From an uncultured Eubacteriales bacterium (GTDB lineage Bacteria; Bacillota; Clostridia; Peptostreptococcales; Anaerovoracaceae), in assembly GCA_902776725.1 (NCBI GenBank), contig CACYQX010000002.1, positions 1-34,399 of the forward strand: DNA of 34,399 bases, read 5' to 3'. Each line of letters opens with the position of its first letter. The stretch's first letter is position 1. The position numbers were made by a program, and so were the translations under genes. The notes beneath the pieces were generated by a model. That model did no database searches, was not told the origin of the DNA, and was given only the letters and a program-made list of their open reading frames with translations. Positions 15,401-24,515 of this stretch are shown one piece after another.

Positions 15401-17168
15401 CAAGAGTGATTGTAAGTACGTTTAATCCCAATAGGTTGTTGTAGTTCACATCCTCTGCAATCTTCATTACCATCCGGATGCCCATTCCCTTCATCGGGTC
15501 CTCCGGGCTCACTTGGCTGGCCCTTTCCTCCGGATTGAACGGAATGCAGTCATCCTTTATTCTTAGGAGAACCTTATCTCCTTTATACATTACGTGAACG
15601 TCAACCTGGTGGTCTTTATTATCTTTGTTGAAGCCGTGGGTGATAACGTTTACCGCCATCTCCTCTAGGCAAAGTGCGGCGTGATATGCCGTTGTCCTAT
15701 CCATGCCGTGAGCTAAGCAGAAGTTTTCAACCTGCTGCGATATATCAACCGCATCCTCAACGCTCGTCAGCTGCATATTTATGGCATCCTCTGCCTTCAC
15801 GCCAAAGTCCGGCCTAAAGAACATCCACTCATCAATATTTCTCGGCTTTCTCTTCCACCATAGCGCGCAATACGTCGGTGTCGCAAGCATGGTTAGAATT
15901 ATTCCAAGAGGAATGGCGATCCAGATTCCTTTGATGCCCATAAGCGGCGCAAGTATCAGCGTAGGAATAATCATGGCAAAGAATCCGTCAAAGAGCGAGA
16001 GGAAGTTTACGTAAACATTATGCTCCATGGCCTGCATGTAATTTGTAAAGACGCAGCAGACCAGGATCAAAGGAATGCAGAGTCCGTAAACCACGATAAG
16101 GCTCTTGGTCAGGCTATATACATTGGTTGTCGTGTCCGGAAAGAATATCGATGCGAAAAATCCCGAGAAGACAACTATGACAATCGCTATCACTGCCGTC
16201 ACCGCGAGGCCCCTTGAGAATACGATTTTGATAAGATGTTTGATCGAATACTTGTCCTCTTCACCGATAAAAATACTTGCCAGCGTTCGCACCACTATGC
16301 CACCGCCTATGCAGTAAGCCATAAAGAGTCCGCCTATCATATTGTATGACGCCATCGCGGAGAGCCCGTCGGTTCCGCCGTAGTTTAAGAGTATCCTGTT
16401 AAGAACCCCTCCTCTGAGCGCCAAGCAAAGAACGAGCAGCGCTCCCGGGAATCCAATCTTGATAAGAGGCCATGTGGACTTCCAATCTATTATGCTTCGG
16501 CTGAACTTCAGCTGCGCGCTGTCGCCAAAATAATACGACGCGAGTATCAGAGCGTAAACGATATTGCATACGGATGTCGCAATAGCAAGGCCGAGAATTC
16601 CGGTCTTGAAAACGGCAACCAGTGCGACGTCCAGCGCGATGTTCAATACGATCATCACTCCGACACCTATATAGTTTCTTTTGCTCTGTCTCTCGATTTC
16701 CAGGAAGTATCCGACCTGATTTGCAAGAAGGAAAGGAAGTATGCCAATCGCATAACCTCTTATATATAGGATGAGTTGCGGCTTAAGGTCGGGGCTCGCA
16801 CCGAGAATATCCGCAAGCGGAGACGCAAAGACAAAAGAAAGAACCGACAGAAGCCCGCCAAACAAAATGGTCAGCGCAAGATTGAGAGAGAATACCCCTC
16901 TCGTCTTTTCCATATCTCCTCGCCCCATATGCTTTCCCATGAGGACCGATGTGCCTCCGAGCAATATGGACGACACTCCGCTTACTACCTGAACCATCGG
17001 AAAATATAGACCGATAACGCCTACGGTGACGGAATCGATATATCTTCCCGCAACCGCTCCGTCTATGATGGTGTTGATCGATCCCATGGCAAGTATCGCA
17101 ACCTGAACCGGCAGGAGCTTAAAGAAGAGTTTCTTTATGATGTCTTTTTGTTTGTTTCTTGTCGTCAT
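15387..17168 (-). CDS. MATE family transporter fused to an RsbW-like ATP-binding domain
   Basis: 593 residues from ATG 17168. Residues 1-450 are a MATE (MatE) exporter: about twelve membrane segments, with the start region GSINTIIDGAVAGRYI and GLYFPMVQVVSGVSSILLGG typical of the family. A linker leads to a C-terminal domain of about 130 residues with CLEEMAVNVITHGF (GHKL N-box, Glu and Asn) and KGMGIRMVMKIAEDVNY (lid/G-box), as in the HATPase_c_2 domain of serine kinases and anti-sigma factors such as RsbW. MATE proteins export drugs or metabolites using Na+ or H+ gradients. The ATPase domain suggests regulation by, or of, a partner such as an STAS anti-anti-sigma protein; this is inference. 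A longer frame to 17216 would start inside the terminator of tldE, so 17168 is preferred, though its ribosome binding site is weak. Confidence 0.85.
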   Translation of the reverse strand: MTTRNKQKDIIKKLFFKLLPVQVAILAMGSINTIIDGAVAGRYIDSVTVGVIGLYFPMVQVVSGVSSILLGGTSVLMGKHMGRGDMEKTRGVFSLNLALTILFGGLLSVLSFVFASPLADILGASPDLKPQLILYIRGYAIGILPFLLANQVGYFLEIERQSKRNYIGVGVMIVLNIALDVALVAVFKTGILGLAIATSVCNIVYALILASYYFGDSAQLKFSRSIIDWKSTWPLIKIGFPGALLVLCLALRGGVLNRILLNYGGTDGLSAMASYNMIGGLFMAYCIGGGIVVRTLASIFIGEEDKYSIKHLIKIVFSRGLAVTAVIAIVIVVFSGFFASIFFPDTTTNVYSLTKSLIVVYGLCIPLILVCCVFTNYMQAMEHNVYVNFLSLFDGFFAMIIPTLILAPLMGIKGIWIAIPLGIILTMLATPTYCALWWKRKPRNIDEWMFFRPDFGVKAEDAINMQLTSVEDAVDISQQVENFCLAHGMDRTTAYHAALCLEEMAVNVITHGFNKDNKDHQVDVHVMYKGDKVLLRIKDDCIPFNPEERASQVSPEDPMKGMGIRMVMKIAEDVNYNNLLGLNVLTITLGADS

Positions 17169-17175
17169 TTGCGTA

Positions 17176-17224
17176 TAACAAAAGGCGCACCTGCAAATAG
17201 ATTTCCTACCATACAAATGCGCCT
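17176..17224 (-). terminator. Probable terminator between tldE and the MATE fusion gene
   Basis: AGGCGCA and TGCGCCT arms (17183-17189 and 17218-17224) form a 7-bp stem with a 28-base loop, followed on the minus strand by TTTTGTT. The long loop lowers confidence. Confidence 0.45.
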
Positions 17225-17238
17225 ATGATTAATGAAAT

Positions 17239-18534
17239 CTATTTTCCGGAAATAGTGAGGCCGTCAAATGCCATATAAGGAACCGACATTCCTCCGTCTT
17301 CTTTTACTTCGCGGCTAATATCCACGAGTTTAAAGAGCATCTCCGTAATATTTCCGCTTACCATCGTCTCAGAGAGAGCTTTGGTGATTTTCCCGTTTTC
17401 AATCAGGAATGAATTCTTGGCTACTCCTGAGAATTCTCCGCTTGGAGCAGGTGCGCCTCCGGAGAATCTACCAAAGACGATGCCCTTTTCGATTCCTGCA
17501 ATGATCTCCTCGAGCGACTTATCTCCCGCTTCTACGATTGCGTTGGATGTGGTGTTACCGCTACGCTTGAGTCCGAGCTTGTTTGCACCGTATTGTCCGA
17601 TACAGAAACTGTTTAGAACTCCGTTCTTTATAAGATCAAAATCCTCCGTGAGATATCCTTCGCCTGTGAAGCTTGCTCCGCAGACAATTCTCTCGTCGTG
17701 CGGTGCGAGTCTGAACGTAATTCTCTCATCGCAGACCTTCTCTCCGAGCTTATCCGCCCATGGGCTCGTTCCGTCGATCAAAGAACGTTCTGATACGAAT
17801 CCCATAACGGTTCCAAATACCAGTCCGAGACAGTCGGGTGTAAACACGGCCGTTCCAACAAACTTTTCATCTATGGATTCCGTATGAATCTGCTTCTCGG
17901 AATCCTCGAGAGTTTTTCTTATCATGCCGCGTTCGATAAACGGCGTGTCGAGATTGTCGGTTGTAACACCTGCAGCGTTAAAACTGGAGCCCTCTTCACC
18001 GTCGTGTCCCGAGAACATAAGCTCATATTCGTAATCGCCCTTCTCAACCTCGTATAGGGTGCCGAAGGTATTGGCATATACGGTCTTTCCTCTCGAGTAT
18101 TCGCTTAGTCCCTCTTCAATCAGAATCTTTGGGTAATCTCTCTTGATGTCCGCTACGAATTCCTTTGTTCTATCAAAGAGCTTGTCGAGGTCGCCCTCGA
18201 GAACACCTGCGGTAAACCTTTCCTGTCTTCCGCTCTGATCGATTTCCCACGCCTCGTCCGGCTCACTGCTCTCTGCGGCTGCGCAGGCATCCAAAACCAG
18301 CGTGTGAATTTTCTCTTCCTCATGACCCGTGGTCGCAACGCTACCCTTTTTGCCGTCCTTGTATACGCTCAGCGTCATCTCTTTGTCAAAGAGCGTTCTC
18401 ATGAGCGAGAATTCGCCGGCCTCAACATTGAACTCCTGGGTTTCGCCTTCGCTAACCGTACATGCAGCAAAGTCTATTCCCTGAGCCTTGGCTTCTTCCA
18501 ATATATTATTTGCAATTCTTTTCAAATTTTCCAT
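17239..18534 (-). CDS. pmbA: TldE/PmbA family protein, non-catalytic partner of TldD
   Basis: 431 residues of the TldD/PmbA superfamily. It has the family's N-terminal VEAGEFSLMRTLFDKEMTL region and the C-terminal ending with GNITEMLFKLVDISREV, but no HExxxH motif, which identifies it as the TldE (PmbA) subunit. TldD and TldE form a heterodimeric metalloprotease that degrades unfolded peptides and, in E. coli, processes the microcin B17 leader; in some systems it is needed for CcdA turnover. The gene lies 12 bases after tldD. No obvious peptide precursor gene is nearby, so a housekeeping peptide-degrading role is more likely than a dedicated maturation role. Confidence 0.93.
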   Translation of the reverse strand: MENLKRIANNILEEAKAQGIDFAACTVSEGETQEFNVEAGEFSLMRTLFDKEMTLSVYKDGKKGSVATTGHEEEKIHTLVLDACAAAESSEPDEAWEIDQSGRQERFTAGVLEGDLDKLFDRTKEFVADIKRDYPKILIEEGLSEYSRGKTVYANTFGTLYEVEKGDYEYELMFSGHDGEEGSSFNAAGVTTDNLDTPFIERGMIRKTLEDSEKQIHTESIDEKFVGTAVFTPDCLGLVFGTVMGFVSERSLIDGTSPWADKLGEKVCDERITFRLAPHDERIVCGASFTGEGYLTEDFDLIKNGVLNSFCIGQYGANKLGLKRSGNTTSNAIVEAGDKSLEEIIAGIEKGIVFGRFSGGAPAPSGEFSGVAKNSFLIENGKITKALSETMVSGNITEMLFKLVDISREVKEDGGMSVPYMAFDGLTISGK

Positions 18535-18546
18535 GCGCAGCCTCCT

Positions 18547-19932
18547 TTAACGACCACCGATGGTAATGCGGCATCTTAATTCCGGGCCTCCCATGGAGGT
18601 TGGCATCGGCTGTTTCTTTCCGCAGTAACCGGAGCTTGACCATGTAAGATTGTCGCTTACCATGTCAACAGTCTTGAGCATATCAAACGCAACTCCCGAT
18701 ACCGTTGTGTCCAGAAGCGCCTTTCCGAGCTTTCCGTTTTTGATTTCGTATCCCTGGGTTACGCCAAACATGAATTCACCCGTGGTGTCTGCCTGACCGT
18801 TTCCCGAATCGATCAAATAATAACCGTCGTCTATCGATGCGATCATATCTTCGAGTTTATCCTTGCCCGGATGAACAACGGTATTTCTCATTCTGATAAG
18901 CGGCTCGTCCGAGAACGTGAAGCCTCTTGCGTTTCCTGTCGGCTTCATATTGAATATCTCAGCCGTCTCGCGGTTATTCATATACCCAATAAGGATACCG
19001 TCTTTTATTAGCTCGCAGTCGACCGCAGGGGTTCCCTCGTCGTCGGCAAACACAGGAAGAGGAACTCTCTCGCCGAACGCGGTATGCGCAAAGTCGGTGA
19101 GGCTCACAAGGTCTGACCCAACTCTCTTGTTCAGGTTTGGACCCGCAACGGATCCGCCTCTTACGAGGTCCGCCTCAACGGTATGGCCGACAGCTTCGTG
19201 AGCGAGCATTCCCGTCATCATTCCGCCGAGAATTACCGTCTTTTCTCCCGCATCCGCATAAACGCCTTCGCGCTTCTGCATGATGCTCTCATATAGTTCG
19301 TCGGCAGTTCTATATGCCTCCTCCATATTCATGAAGTTGCTCGTAAAGATTCCTTCGCCACCGATTGCCTTGGAAAGTTCAACAGGCATTCCGTCCTTGG
19401 TCTCAGCATTGAGTATTACATAAACATAGGACCTCGGAAGAACGATATGCGAATCGATTCCATCCGATGTAACGAGATCCTTTTCGAAGGTCTCTTCCAT
19501 AGCAACAAACGACCTGCTCGCAAGGTTGGGATATTTCTTTGTTACGTAATCATCGAGGTTTTTAACAAAGTCTATATAGACCTTCTGATCCGTTTCCGGA
19601 AGGTCTCTGGCTTCTTCTACCTTGCTTCCGCTGATTATCGGAAGGTTTGCGCCGTCCTTTCCGACGTGCTTATCCATAAAGACAGCGTTTTCCGACGCCG
19701 CTTCGAGAACCGCCTTTGCAGCTTCTTCCGAAACTTCTGCCAAAGAAGAGAATCCGTATACGCCGTTCTTGCGAACCCTTGCGCTTACGCCGGATTCTTC
19801 GACGCGCGAATTCCCCATGAGGTTACCCTTTACGGATGTAACCTTTCTAGTTCTGTTCTTCTGCGCACGAAGCTCTGTATGTGCTCCGGGTATAAAGAGC
19901 GACTTCTGCGCAGTTACTATATCTCTTAGCAT
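18547..19932 (-). CDS. tldD: Metalloprotease TldD
   Basis: 461 residues with the zinc-binding motif HEAVGH at residues 245-250 (HExxxH, the variant spacing characteristic of TldD) in GMLAHEAVGHTVEADLV. The C-terminal part carries the conserved GYEIKNGKLGKALLDTTVSG. This is the catalytic half of the TldD/TldE protease, whose active site lies in the interior of the heterodimer and accepts unfolded polypeptides. Compared with proteobacterial TldD (about 480 residues) it is normal in length. AGGAGGAAG precedes the ATG closely. It follows the DUF1846 gene by 24 bases, so a single ddl-DUF1934-DUF1846-tldD-tldE transcript is likely. Confidence 0.95.
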   Translation of the reverse strand: MLRDIVTAQKSLFIPGAHTELRAQKNRTRKVTSVKGNLMGNSRVEESGVSARVRKNGVYGFSSLAEVSEEAAKAVLEAASENAVFMDKHVGKDGANLPIISGSKVEEARDLPETDQKVYIDFVKNLDDYVTKKYPNLASRSFVAMEETFEKDLVTSDGIDSHIVLPRSYVYVILNAETKDGMPVELSKAIGGEGIFTSNFMNMEEAYRTADELYESIMQKREGVYADAGEKTVILGGMMTGMLAHEAVGHTVEADLVRGGSVAGPNLNKRVGSDLVSLTDFAHTAFGERVPLPVFADDEGTPAVDCELIKDGILIGYMNNRETAEIFNMKPTGNARGFTFSDEPLIRMRNTVVHPGKDKLEDMIASIDDGYYLIDSGNGQADTTGEFMFGVTQGYEIKNGKLGKALLDTTVSGVAFDMLKTVDMVSDNLTWSSSGYCGKKQPMPTSMGGPELRCRITIGGR

Positions 19933-19956
19933 TCTTCCTCCTTAAGCCTTTGTGCT

Positions 19957-21471
19957 TTAATGACTGTATAAATTCGTTGTTACGTATTCCGGATCGCAGG
20001 TTACATCGATTCCGAGAGCGGACAGCGCCTGCTCGTCACTATCTGAGAGTATCGCCGTGCAGTGTGCTCTGCAGCCCGAAAGCTGGTCGAGCTTTCTTAC
20101 GGCAACCTCCGCCGACGGATTGTTGGTTCCGGAAATCGCAAGTGCAATTAGAACTTCTTCCAGGTTCAAACTCGATCTGTCGTAACCGAGCTTCTCTGTT
20201 TTTATTTTCTGCGTGGTCTCGAGTACCTGCGGGGTTATCATTAAGAGTTCATCATCAAAGCGAGCAAGTTTCTTTATTGCGTTTAGAACCGCTGCCGCTG
20301 CCGCAACCATTCTCCTTGAGCTTCTTCCCGTTACCATGGTTCCGTCAGGCATTTCGATTGCCATTGCAACGACGTTTTCGTATTTATCGTCCAGGCTTCT
20401 CTTATAGTCGGCATAGTCTCTTGCTGCCTGAACAACAGCCCTATCCTCAACGGTCTTTTCGACATCCCTCATGAGAAGGTGCGCACGCGATAGTTGCTCT
20501 AGACTTATCTTGCCCTTCTTATAATCGCATTCGGCAATCAGATATCTTCTGATTATCTCCTGACACGCGGCCTCTTTGCATACGTCGTCATCCGTTATAC
20601 AGAATCCTACGCGGTTAACACCCATATCCGTGGGAGATTTGTATTCGGCTTCTTCTCCCGTAATCTTTTCGATGATTCTTCTGACCACCGGGAACGTATC
20701 TATGTCTCTGTTGTAATTGACCGCAGCCTCGCCATACGCTTCGAGGTGGAAAGAGTCGATCATATTTACATCCTTTAGATCCACCGTCGCAGCCTCGTAG
20801 GCGATATTAACGGGGTGTTTAAGCGGAAGATTCCATACGGGGAATGTTTCGAACTTTGCGTATCTGGCTTTGACGCCCTGCATATATTCGTGATAGAGCT
20901 GCGAAAGGCATGTCGCAAGTTTTCCTGAGCCGCCGCCCGGACCCGTAACAACAACGAGAGGTTTTGTCACCTCGATTGCCGGATTTGCTCCGTATCCCTC
21001 TTCACTTACTATTGTCTCTATATCTGTTGGATATCCTTTTGTGTAGAAATGCTTGTAGGTTCTGATGCCGCGACGCTCAAGTTTGTTGATGAACATATTT
21101 ACGGACGGCTGGTCCTCGTAGCGGGTAACCACTACGCTGTTTATTGAAAGGTCGTATTTTCTGAAGGTGTCGATAAGACGTAACACCTCGAGGTCGTAGG
21201 TGATGCCAAAGTCGTGGCGCGTTTTACTTGTCGTAATATCGCCGGCGTAGATGCAGATGATGATTTCCGCCTGATCTCGCATCCTCTGCAGGAGCTTGAT
21301 CTTGGCGTTTTCGTCAAAGCCCGGAAGCACGCGCTTTGCATGTTTGTCGTGGACGAGCTTGCCTCCGAACTCAAGATAGAGTCTGTCGGCCTCGCCCTGG
21401 TTAATCCTCATTAGAATGTACTGTGCTTGCTCTTCGATGTACTTGTCCGCATCAAATCCTTTTTGGTACAT
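19957..21471 (-). CDS. DUF1846 domain-containing protein
   Basis: 504 residues covering the entire DUF1846 family, which is common in Firmicutes and has no settled biochemical role. Visible features are a Walker-A-like glycine run [19 protein letters not shown] at about residues 174-192, [23 protein letters not shown] in the N-terminal part, and a C-terminal [15 protein letters not shown] region. Structures of family members suggest a nucleotide- or metabolite-binding enzyme, but I do not assign a reaction. It is in the same orientation as DUF1934 (40-base gap) and tldD. Confidence 0.9.
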   Translation of the reverse strand: MYQKGFDADKYIEEQAQYILMRINQGEADRLYLEFGGKLVHDKHAKRVLPGFDENAKIKLLQRMRDQAEIIICIYAGDITTSKTRHDFGITYDLEVLRLIDTFRKYDLSINSVVVTRYEDQPSVNMFINKLERRGIRTYKHFYTKGYPTDIETIVSEEGYGANPAIEVTKPLVVVTGPGGGSGKLATCLSQLYHEYMQGVKARYAKFETFPVWNLPLKHPVNIAYEAATVDLKDVNMIDSFHLEAYGEAAVNYNRDIDTFPVVRRIIEKITGEEAEYKSPTDMGVNRVGFCITDDDVCKEAACQEIIRRYLIAECDYKKGKISLEQLSRAHLLMRDVEKTVEDRAVVQAARDYADYKRSLDDKYENVVAMAIEMPDGTMVTGRSSRRMVAAAAAVLNAIKKLARFDDELLMITPQVLETTQKIKTEKLGYDRSSLNLEEVLIALAISGTNNPSAEVAVRKLDQLSGCRAHCTAILSDSDEQALSALGIDVTCDPEYVTTNLYSH

Positions 21472-21511
21472 GGCATCCTTTCCTTGTTAACTTTTTCTTT
21501 TAACTCTTTTT

Positions 21512-21943
21512 CTACTGCAGTATTTCTATTTCTATTTCGTTCCTGCCCTGGTCCGATCCCTGAAGGCTTATGTCATAGCCCAGGGTAATCTTTCCAAAGC
21601 CCTCCGGTGAGAGGTCTGTGTTTATGTCGGTCGTGAGAACTTCAACATCAAAATTTCCGTACGGCGTATAGTATTTGTTCAGGAACCTCGTTCCCTTTGA
21701 GAATTCGAGTTCCATTCCAAATGCGTCTTCCTCGCCTCCGGTTCTCTTTACTTTGATGGCGTTGTCCATGACCTTGAGTGTCGTCTTGCTATCCGAGAAT
21801 CCCGAGAAGATGCTTTCGTCGAACAGAAAATATCTTGCGCCGGACTTCTCATACATCTTGGCCTCGCTGACAAATTCCATCTGCTCTTCTTGCTCGCCCT
21901 CTTCGTAGCGGGTTCCCTTTATTTTAATTGTTACGTCTTTCAT
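21512..21943 (-). CDS. DUF1934 domain-containing protein (calycin-like beta barrel)
   Basis: 143 residues: alternating beta-strand pattern, with RYFLFDES, TTLKVMDNAIKVKRTG and FGKITLGYDISLQG matching the DUF1934 (YwiB-like) family. These are small cytoplasmic beta-barrel proteins of unknown function in Firmicutes. It overlaps the 3' end of ddl by 20 bases, so translation is likely coupled. Confidence 0.85.
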   Translation of the reverse strand: MKDVTIKIKGTRYEEGEQEEQMEFVSEAKMYEKSGARYFLFDESIFSGFSDSKTTLKVMDNAIKVKRTGGEEDAFGMELEFSKGTRFLNKYYTPYGNFDVEVLTTDINTDLSPEGFGKITLGYDISLQGSDQGRNEIEIEILQ

Positions 21944-22997
21944 AACCTAACTCCAATATTTCTGTTATCAAGTCGGTGAAGCTTACGCCAACCGCCTCCC
22001 AAAGCCTTGGGAAGAGGCTGTACTTGGTAAGCCCCGGTATCGTGTTTATTTCGTTTACGAGCACGCGCCCTGTCTTTCTGTCCCAGAACGTATCGACTCT
22101 GGCAAAGCCTTCGCACGCGGCAGCCTTGTATGCTCTTCCCGCGAGTTCGCGTATCTCCTGCATAATCGCTTCCGGAATATCCGCAGGGATTACAAGCATC
22201 GTTCCGGAATCGTCCGAATACTTTGCGTCGTAATCGTAATATCTATGGTCGTCCGCAGCGATAATCTCTCCGCCGATCGCGACTTTGATTTCTCTGTTCC
22301 CTATTACCGCAACCTCTATCTCGCGCGCGTCCATAGCTTCTTCTATAAGTATTCTTCTATCGTATTCGGCAGCGAGTTTGAGCGCGTCTTTTAACTCTTC
22401 TCTGTTCAAGGCCTTGCTGATTCCCAGGCTCGATCCGCCGTTCGACGGTTTAACAAAGACCGGATAGGAAAACTCCTCTTCCGATTTCTCTATTATCTCC
22501 TCCTCTTTGCTCAAGAGGTCTCCCGCGCTCACAAAGAAGTATCTGCATATCGGAATATCGTTCATGCCGAAAACTTCCTTGGCCATGGCCTTGTCCATGC
22601 AGAGTGCCGACGAAAGTACGCCGCAACCCGCATAGGGAACGCCTAGCATCTCCATGAGCCCCTGAAGAGTTCCGTCTTCTCCGTTAACCCCATGCACCGC
22701 CGGAAAAACAATATCTACAACCTCGGGGAGCCTGTCGATCTCGAACGGTACGGAGACCGACTTCCACTCGCCCTGCTCAATAACAAATGCCAACTTTTCC
22801 ACGAGCGCGTCTTTGTCCTTTGCCGACTCAACATCAAAACCGTCGGCGATGAACCATGCGCCTTCTTTATCTATTCCGATAGGAACGGGTATGTATTTTT
22901 CTTTATCAAGGGCACGAAGAACGGCCGCTCCCGAAAGCAGGGAAATCTCATGTTCCCCGGACCTGCCACCGTATAGAATGCCCACTTTTTTCTTCAT
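21924..22997 (-). CDS. ddl: D-alanine--D-alanine ligase
   Basis: 357 residues from ATG 22997. ATP-grasp motifs occur in order: YGGRSGEHEIS near the N-terminus, HGVNGEDGTLQG, VKPSNGGSSLGI, YDYDAKYSDDSG (omega loop) and VNEINTIPGLTKYSLFP. The Tyr-containing omega loop is that of normal D-Ala-D-Ala ligases rather than VanA/B-type D-lactate ligases. The enzyme makes the dipeptide used to complete the peptidoglycan precursor. The start is set by GGAGG eight bases before ATG 22997; an earlier TTG at 23009 would place that Shine-Dalgarno inside the coding frame. It heads the cluster that continues with DUF1934. Confidence 0.96.
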   Translation of the reverse strand: MKKKVGILYGGRSGEHEISLLSGAAVLRALDKEKYIPVPIGIDKEGAWFIADGFDVESAKDKDALVEKLAFVIEQGEWKSVSVPFEIDRLPEVVDIVFPAVHGVNGEDGTLQGLMEMLGVPYAGCGVLSSALCMDKAMAKEVFGMNDIPICRYFFVSAGDLLSKEEEIIEKSEEEFSYPVFVKPSNGGSSLGISKALNREELKDALKLAAEYDRRILIEEAMDAREIEVAVIGNREIKVAIGGEIIAADDHRYYDYDAKYSDDSGTMLVIPADIPEAIMQEIRELAGRAYKAAACEGFARVDTFWDRKTGRVLVNEINTIPGLTKYSLFPRLWEAVGVSFTDLITEILELGYERRNN

Positions 22998-23140
22998 TCC
23001 GCCCTCCAAAAAGCCTTTACCTTCTCAAACAAATATTTTATCATATTCTTAACAGATTTGACACAGAAAAGTCATAATGACAGCATATTTTAAGGGTATA
23101 AATTACTCATAGAACTATAGACTAAAAGAGGTGTATTCAA

Positions 23141-24487
23141 GTGGATAATAACTGGAACAATTGGAACGATATAGAGGAGCAGAAAGAGCCGATCGCCGAG
23201 GCTTGTGAGCCTATAGCAGAGGCTTGTGAAGCGGTAACCGAGGAGGTTTTGCCCACCGAGGAATATATCGCGGAGCAGGCGGAGGACGTGGCTTGTGAGC
23301 CCGAGTTCGCGCCCCCGGTCCCGATGGCCGTTTACTATGAGGAGCCCGACGAAACCCGCGCTTCTTCCGGCGCAACAAATAACGGCGTCTATGTAACAAA
23401 GAAGCTCCTTGCGATTGCGCTGATCTGCACTATGCTCGCAACCTCCGCCCTCACCGTTGCAGGGCTCGCTCTTACGGGAGCCTTTAACAGGAGGACTATT
23501 TCCGCATACAATAACAATATCTCTCCGGTAAGCCATACGGCTTCCGAGGGAACGGCTGCTCAGCTCTCCATACAGGAAATTGCTACCGTAAACGAGAACG
23601 CGGTTGTTGAGATTCAGACGGAGTCCCTCGTTACGGACTTTTGGATTCAGAACTATGTAACCCAGGGTGCGGGATCCGGCGTCCTCATCGACAGCGACGG
23701 ATATATCCTTACCTGCTACCACGTAATCGAAAAGGCTAAGACGATTACCGTAACCACAAAGAACGGCGCTCGCTATGACGCAAGCGTTGTGGGCTATGAC
23801 GAGTTAACAGACCTCGCGGTAATAAAGATCAAAGGCTCAAACTTCACAACGGTTACCTACGGCGATAGCTCATCCCTCGCTACGGGAGACCTCGCAGTTG
23901 TAATGGGTAACCCACTCGGACAGCTCGGAGGATCCATTTCGAGCGGAATCATAAGCGCCCTCGACCGCTCCGTAGTTGTGGAAGGAAAAGCGATGACCCT
24001 CATTCAGACCGACGCTTCAATCAATCCGGGTAACTCCGGCGGCGGACTCTTTGATGGGTCGGGAAGATTGATTGGAATAGTAGTTGCAAAAGCAGGCGAT
24101 TCGTCCTCTTCAAGCGTAGAAGGTATAGGCTTTGCAATTCCTATTAACCAGGCTGCCGTAATCGCGGATCAGATTATAGAGCACGGAAAGGTTCCTCGCC
24201 CGCTTATAGGCGTAATGATTGTTGATGTAACGAGCGAAACCGCCGCAAAGCAGTTTGGCGTAAACGAACTCGGCCTCTTCATAGATGAAGTTAGCGGCGA
24301 AAACGCGCAGGAAGCCGGGTTCCAGAAGGGAGACATAATCAAATCCGTAAACGGAACTGCTATCAGAAACAGATACGATCTTACGGTAGAGCTCAGCAAG
24401 CACAAAGCCGGAGACAAGGTACAGGTCACCGTAAGCCGTAACGGCGAATTGGTTGATATCGAAACCGTACTCCAGGAAGGCGAATAG
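23141..24487 (+). CDS. htrA: HtrA/DegP-like membrane serine protease with PDZ domain
   Basis: 448 residues with a GTG start (AAGAGGTG seven bases upstream). An acidic cytoplasmic N-terminus of about 88 residues precedes one membrane segment at about 89-112, then a trypsin-like domain outside the membrane. Triad: His194 (TCYHVIEK), Asp224 (LTDLAVIKI) and Ser299 (NPGNSGGG). A PDZ domain occupies about 350-440 (FIDEVSGENAQEAGFQKGDIIKSVNG). HtrA proteases degrade or refold damaged exported proteins. Unusual is the N-terminal tail, with a doubled EPIAEACE unit and three cysteines (22, 29, 52), each followed by Glu, on the cytoplasmic side. The gene is divergent from ddl; a TTGACA at 23058-23063 is seen but without a convincing -10 partner. 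Confidence 0.94.
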   Translation: MDNNWNNWNDIEEQKEPIAEACEPIAEACEAVTEEVLPTEEYIAEQAEDVACEPEFAPPVPMAVYYEEPDETRASSGATNNGVYVTKKLLAIALICTMLATSALTVAGLALTGAFNRRTISAYNNNISPVSHTASEGTAAQLSIQEIATVNENAVVEIQTESLVTDFWIQNYVTQGAGSGVLIDSDGYILTCYHVIEKAKTITVTTKNGARYDASVVGYDELTDLAVIKIKGSNFTTVTYGDSSSLATGDLAVVMGNPLGQLGGSISSGIISALDRSVVVEGKAMTLIQTDASINPGNSGGGLFDGSGRLIGIVVAKAGDSSSSSVEGIGFAIPINQAAVIADQIIEHGKVPRPLIGVMIVDVTSETAAKQFGVNELGLFIDEVSGENAQEAGFQKGDIIKSVNGTAIRNRYDLTVELSKHKAGDKVQVTVSRNGELVDIETVLQEGE

Positions 24488-24492
24488 ACAAA

Positions 24493-24515
24493 TAAAAAAG
24501 GCGAATTACTTCGCC
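24493..24515 (-). terminator. ispE: Rho-independent terminator overlapping the ispE stop codon
   Basis: GGCGAA (24500-24505) pairs with TTCGCC (24510-24515), with a 4-base loop, then TTTTTTATT on the minus strand. The stop codon 24506-24508 is in the loop. It may also stop htrA transcripts arriving from the left, although the T run is only on the minus side. Confidence 0.85.

Noticed and set aside
17169-17216. N-terminal extension of the MATE fusion protein
   Set aside because: It would start in the right arm of the tldE terminator hairpin, and its 16 residues (with three Cys) are unlike MATE N-termini.
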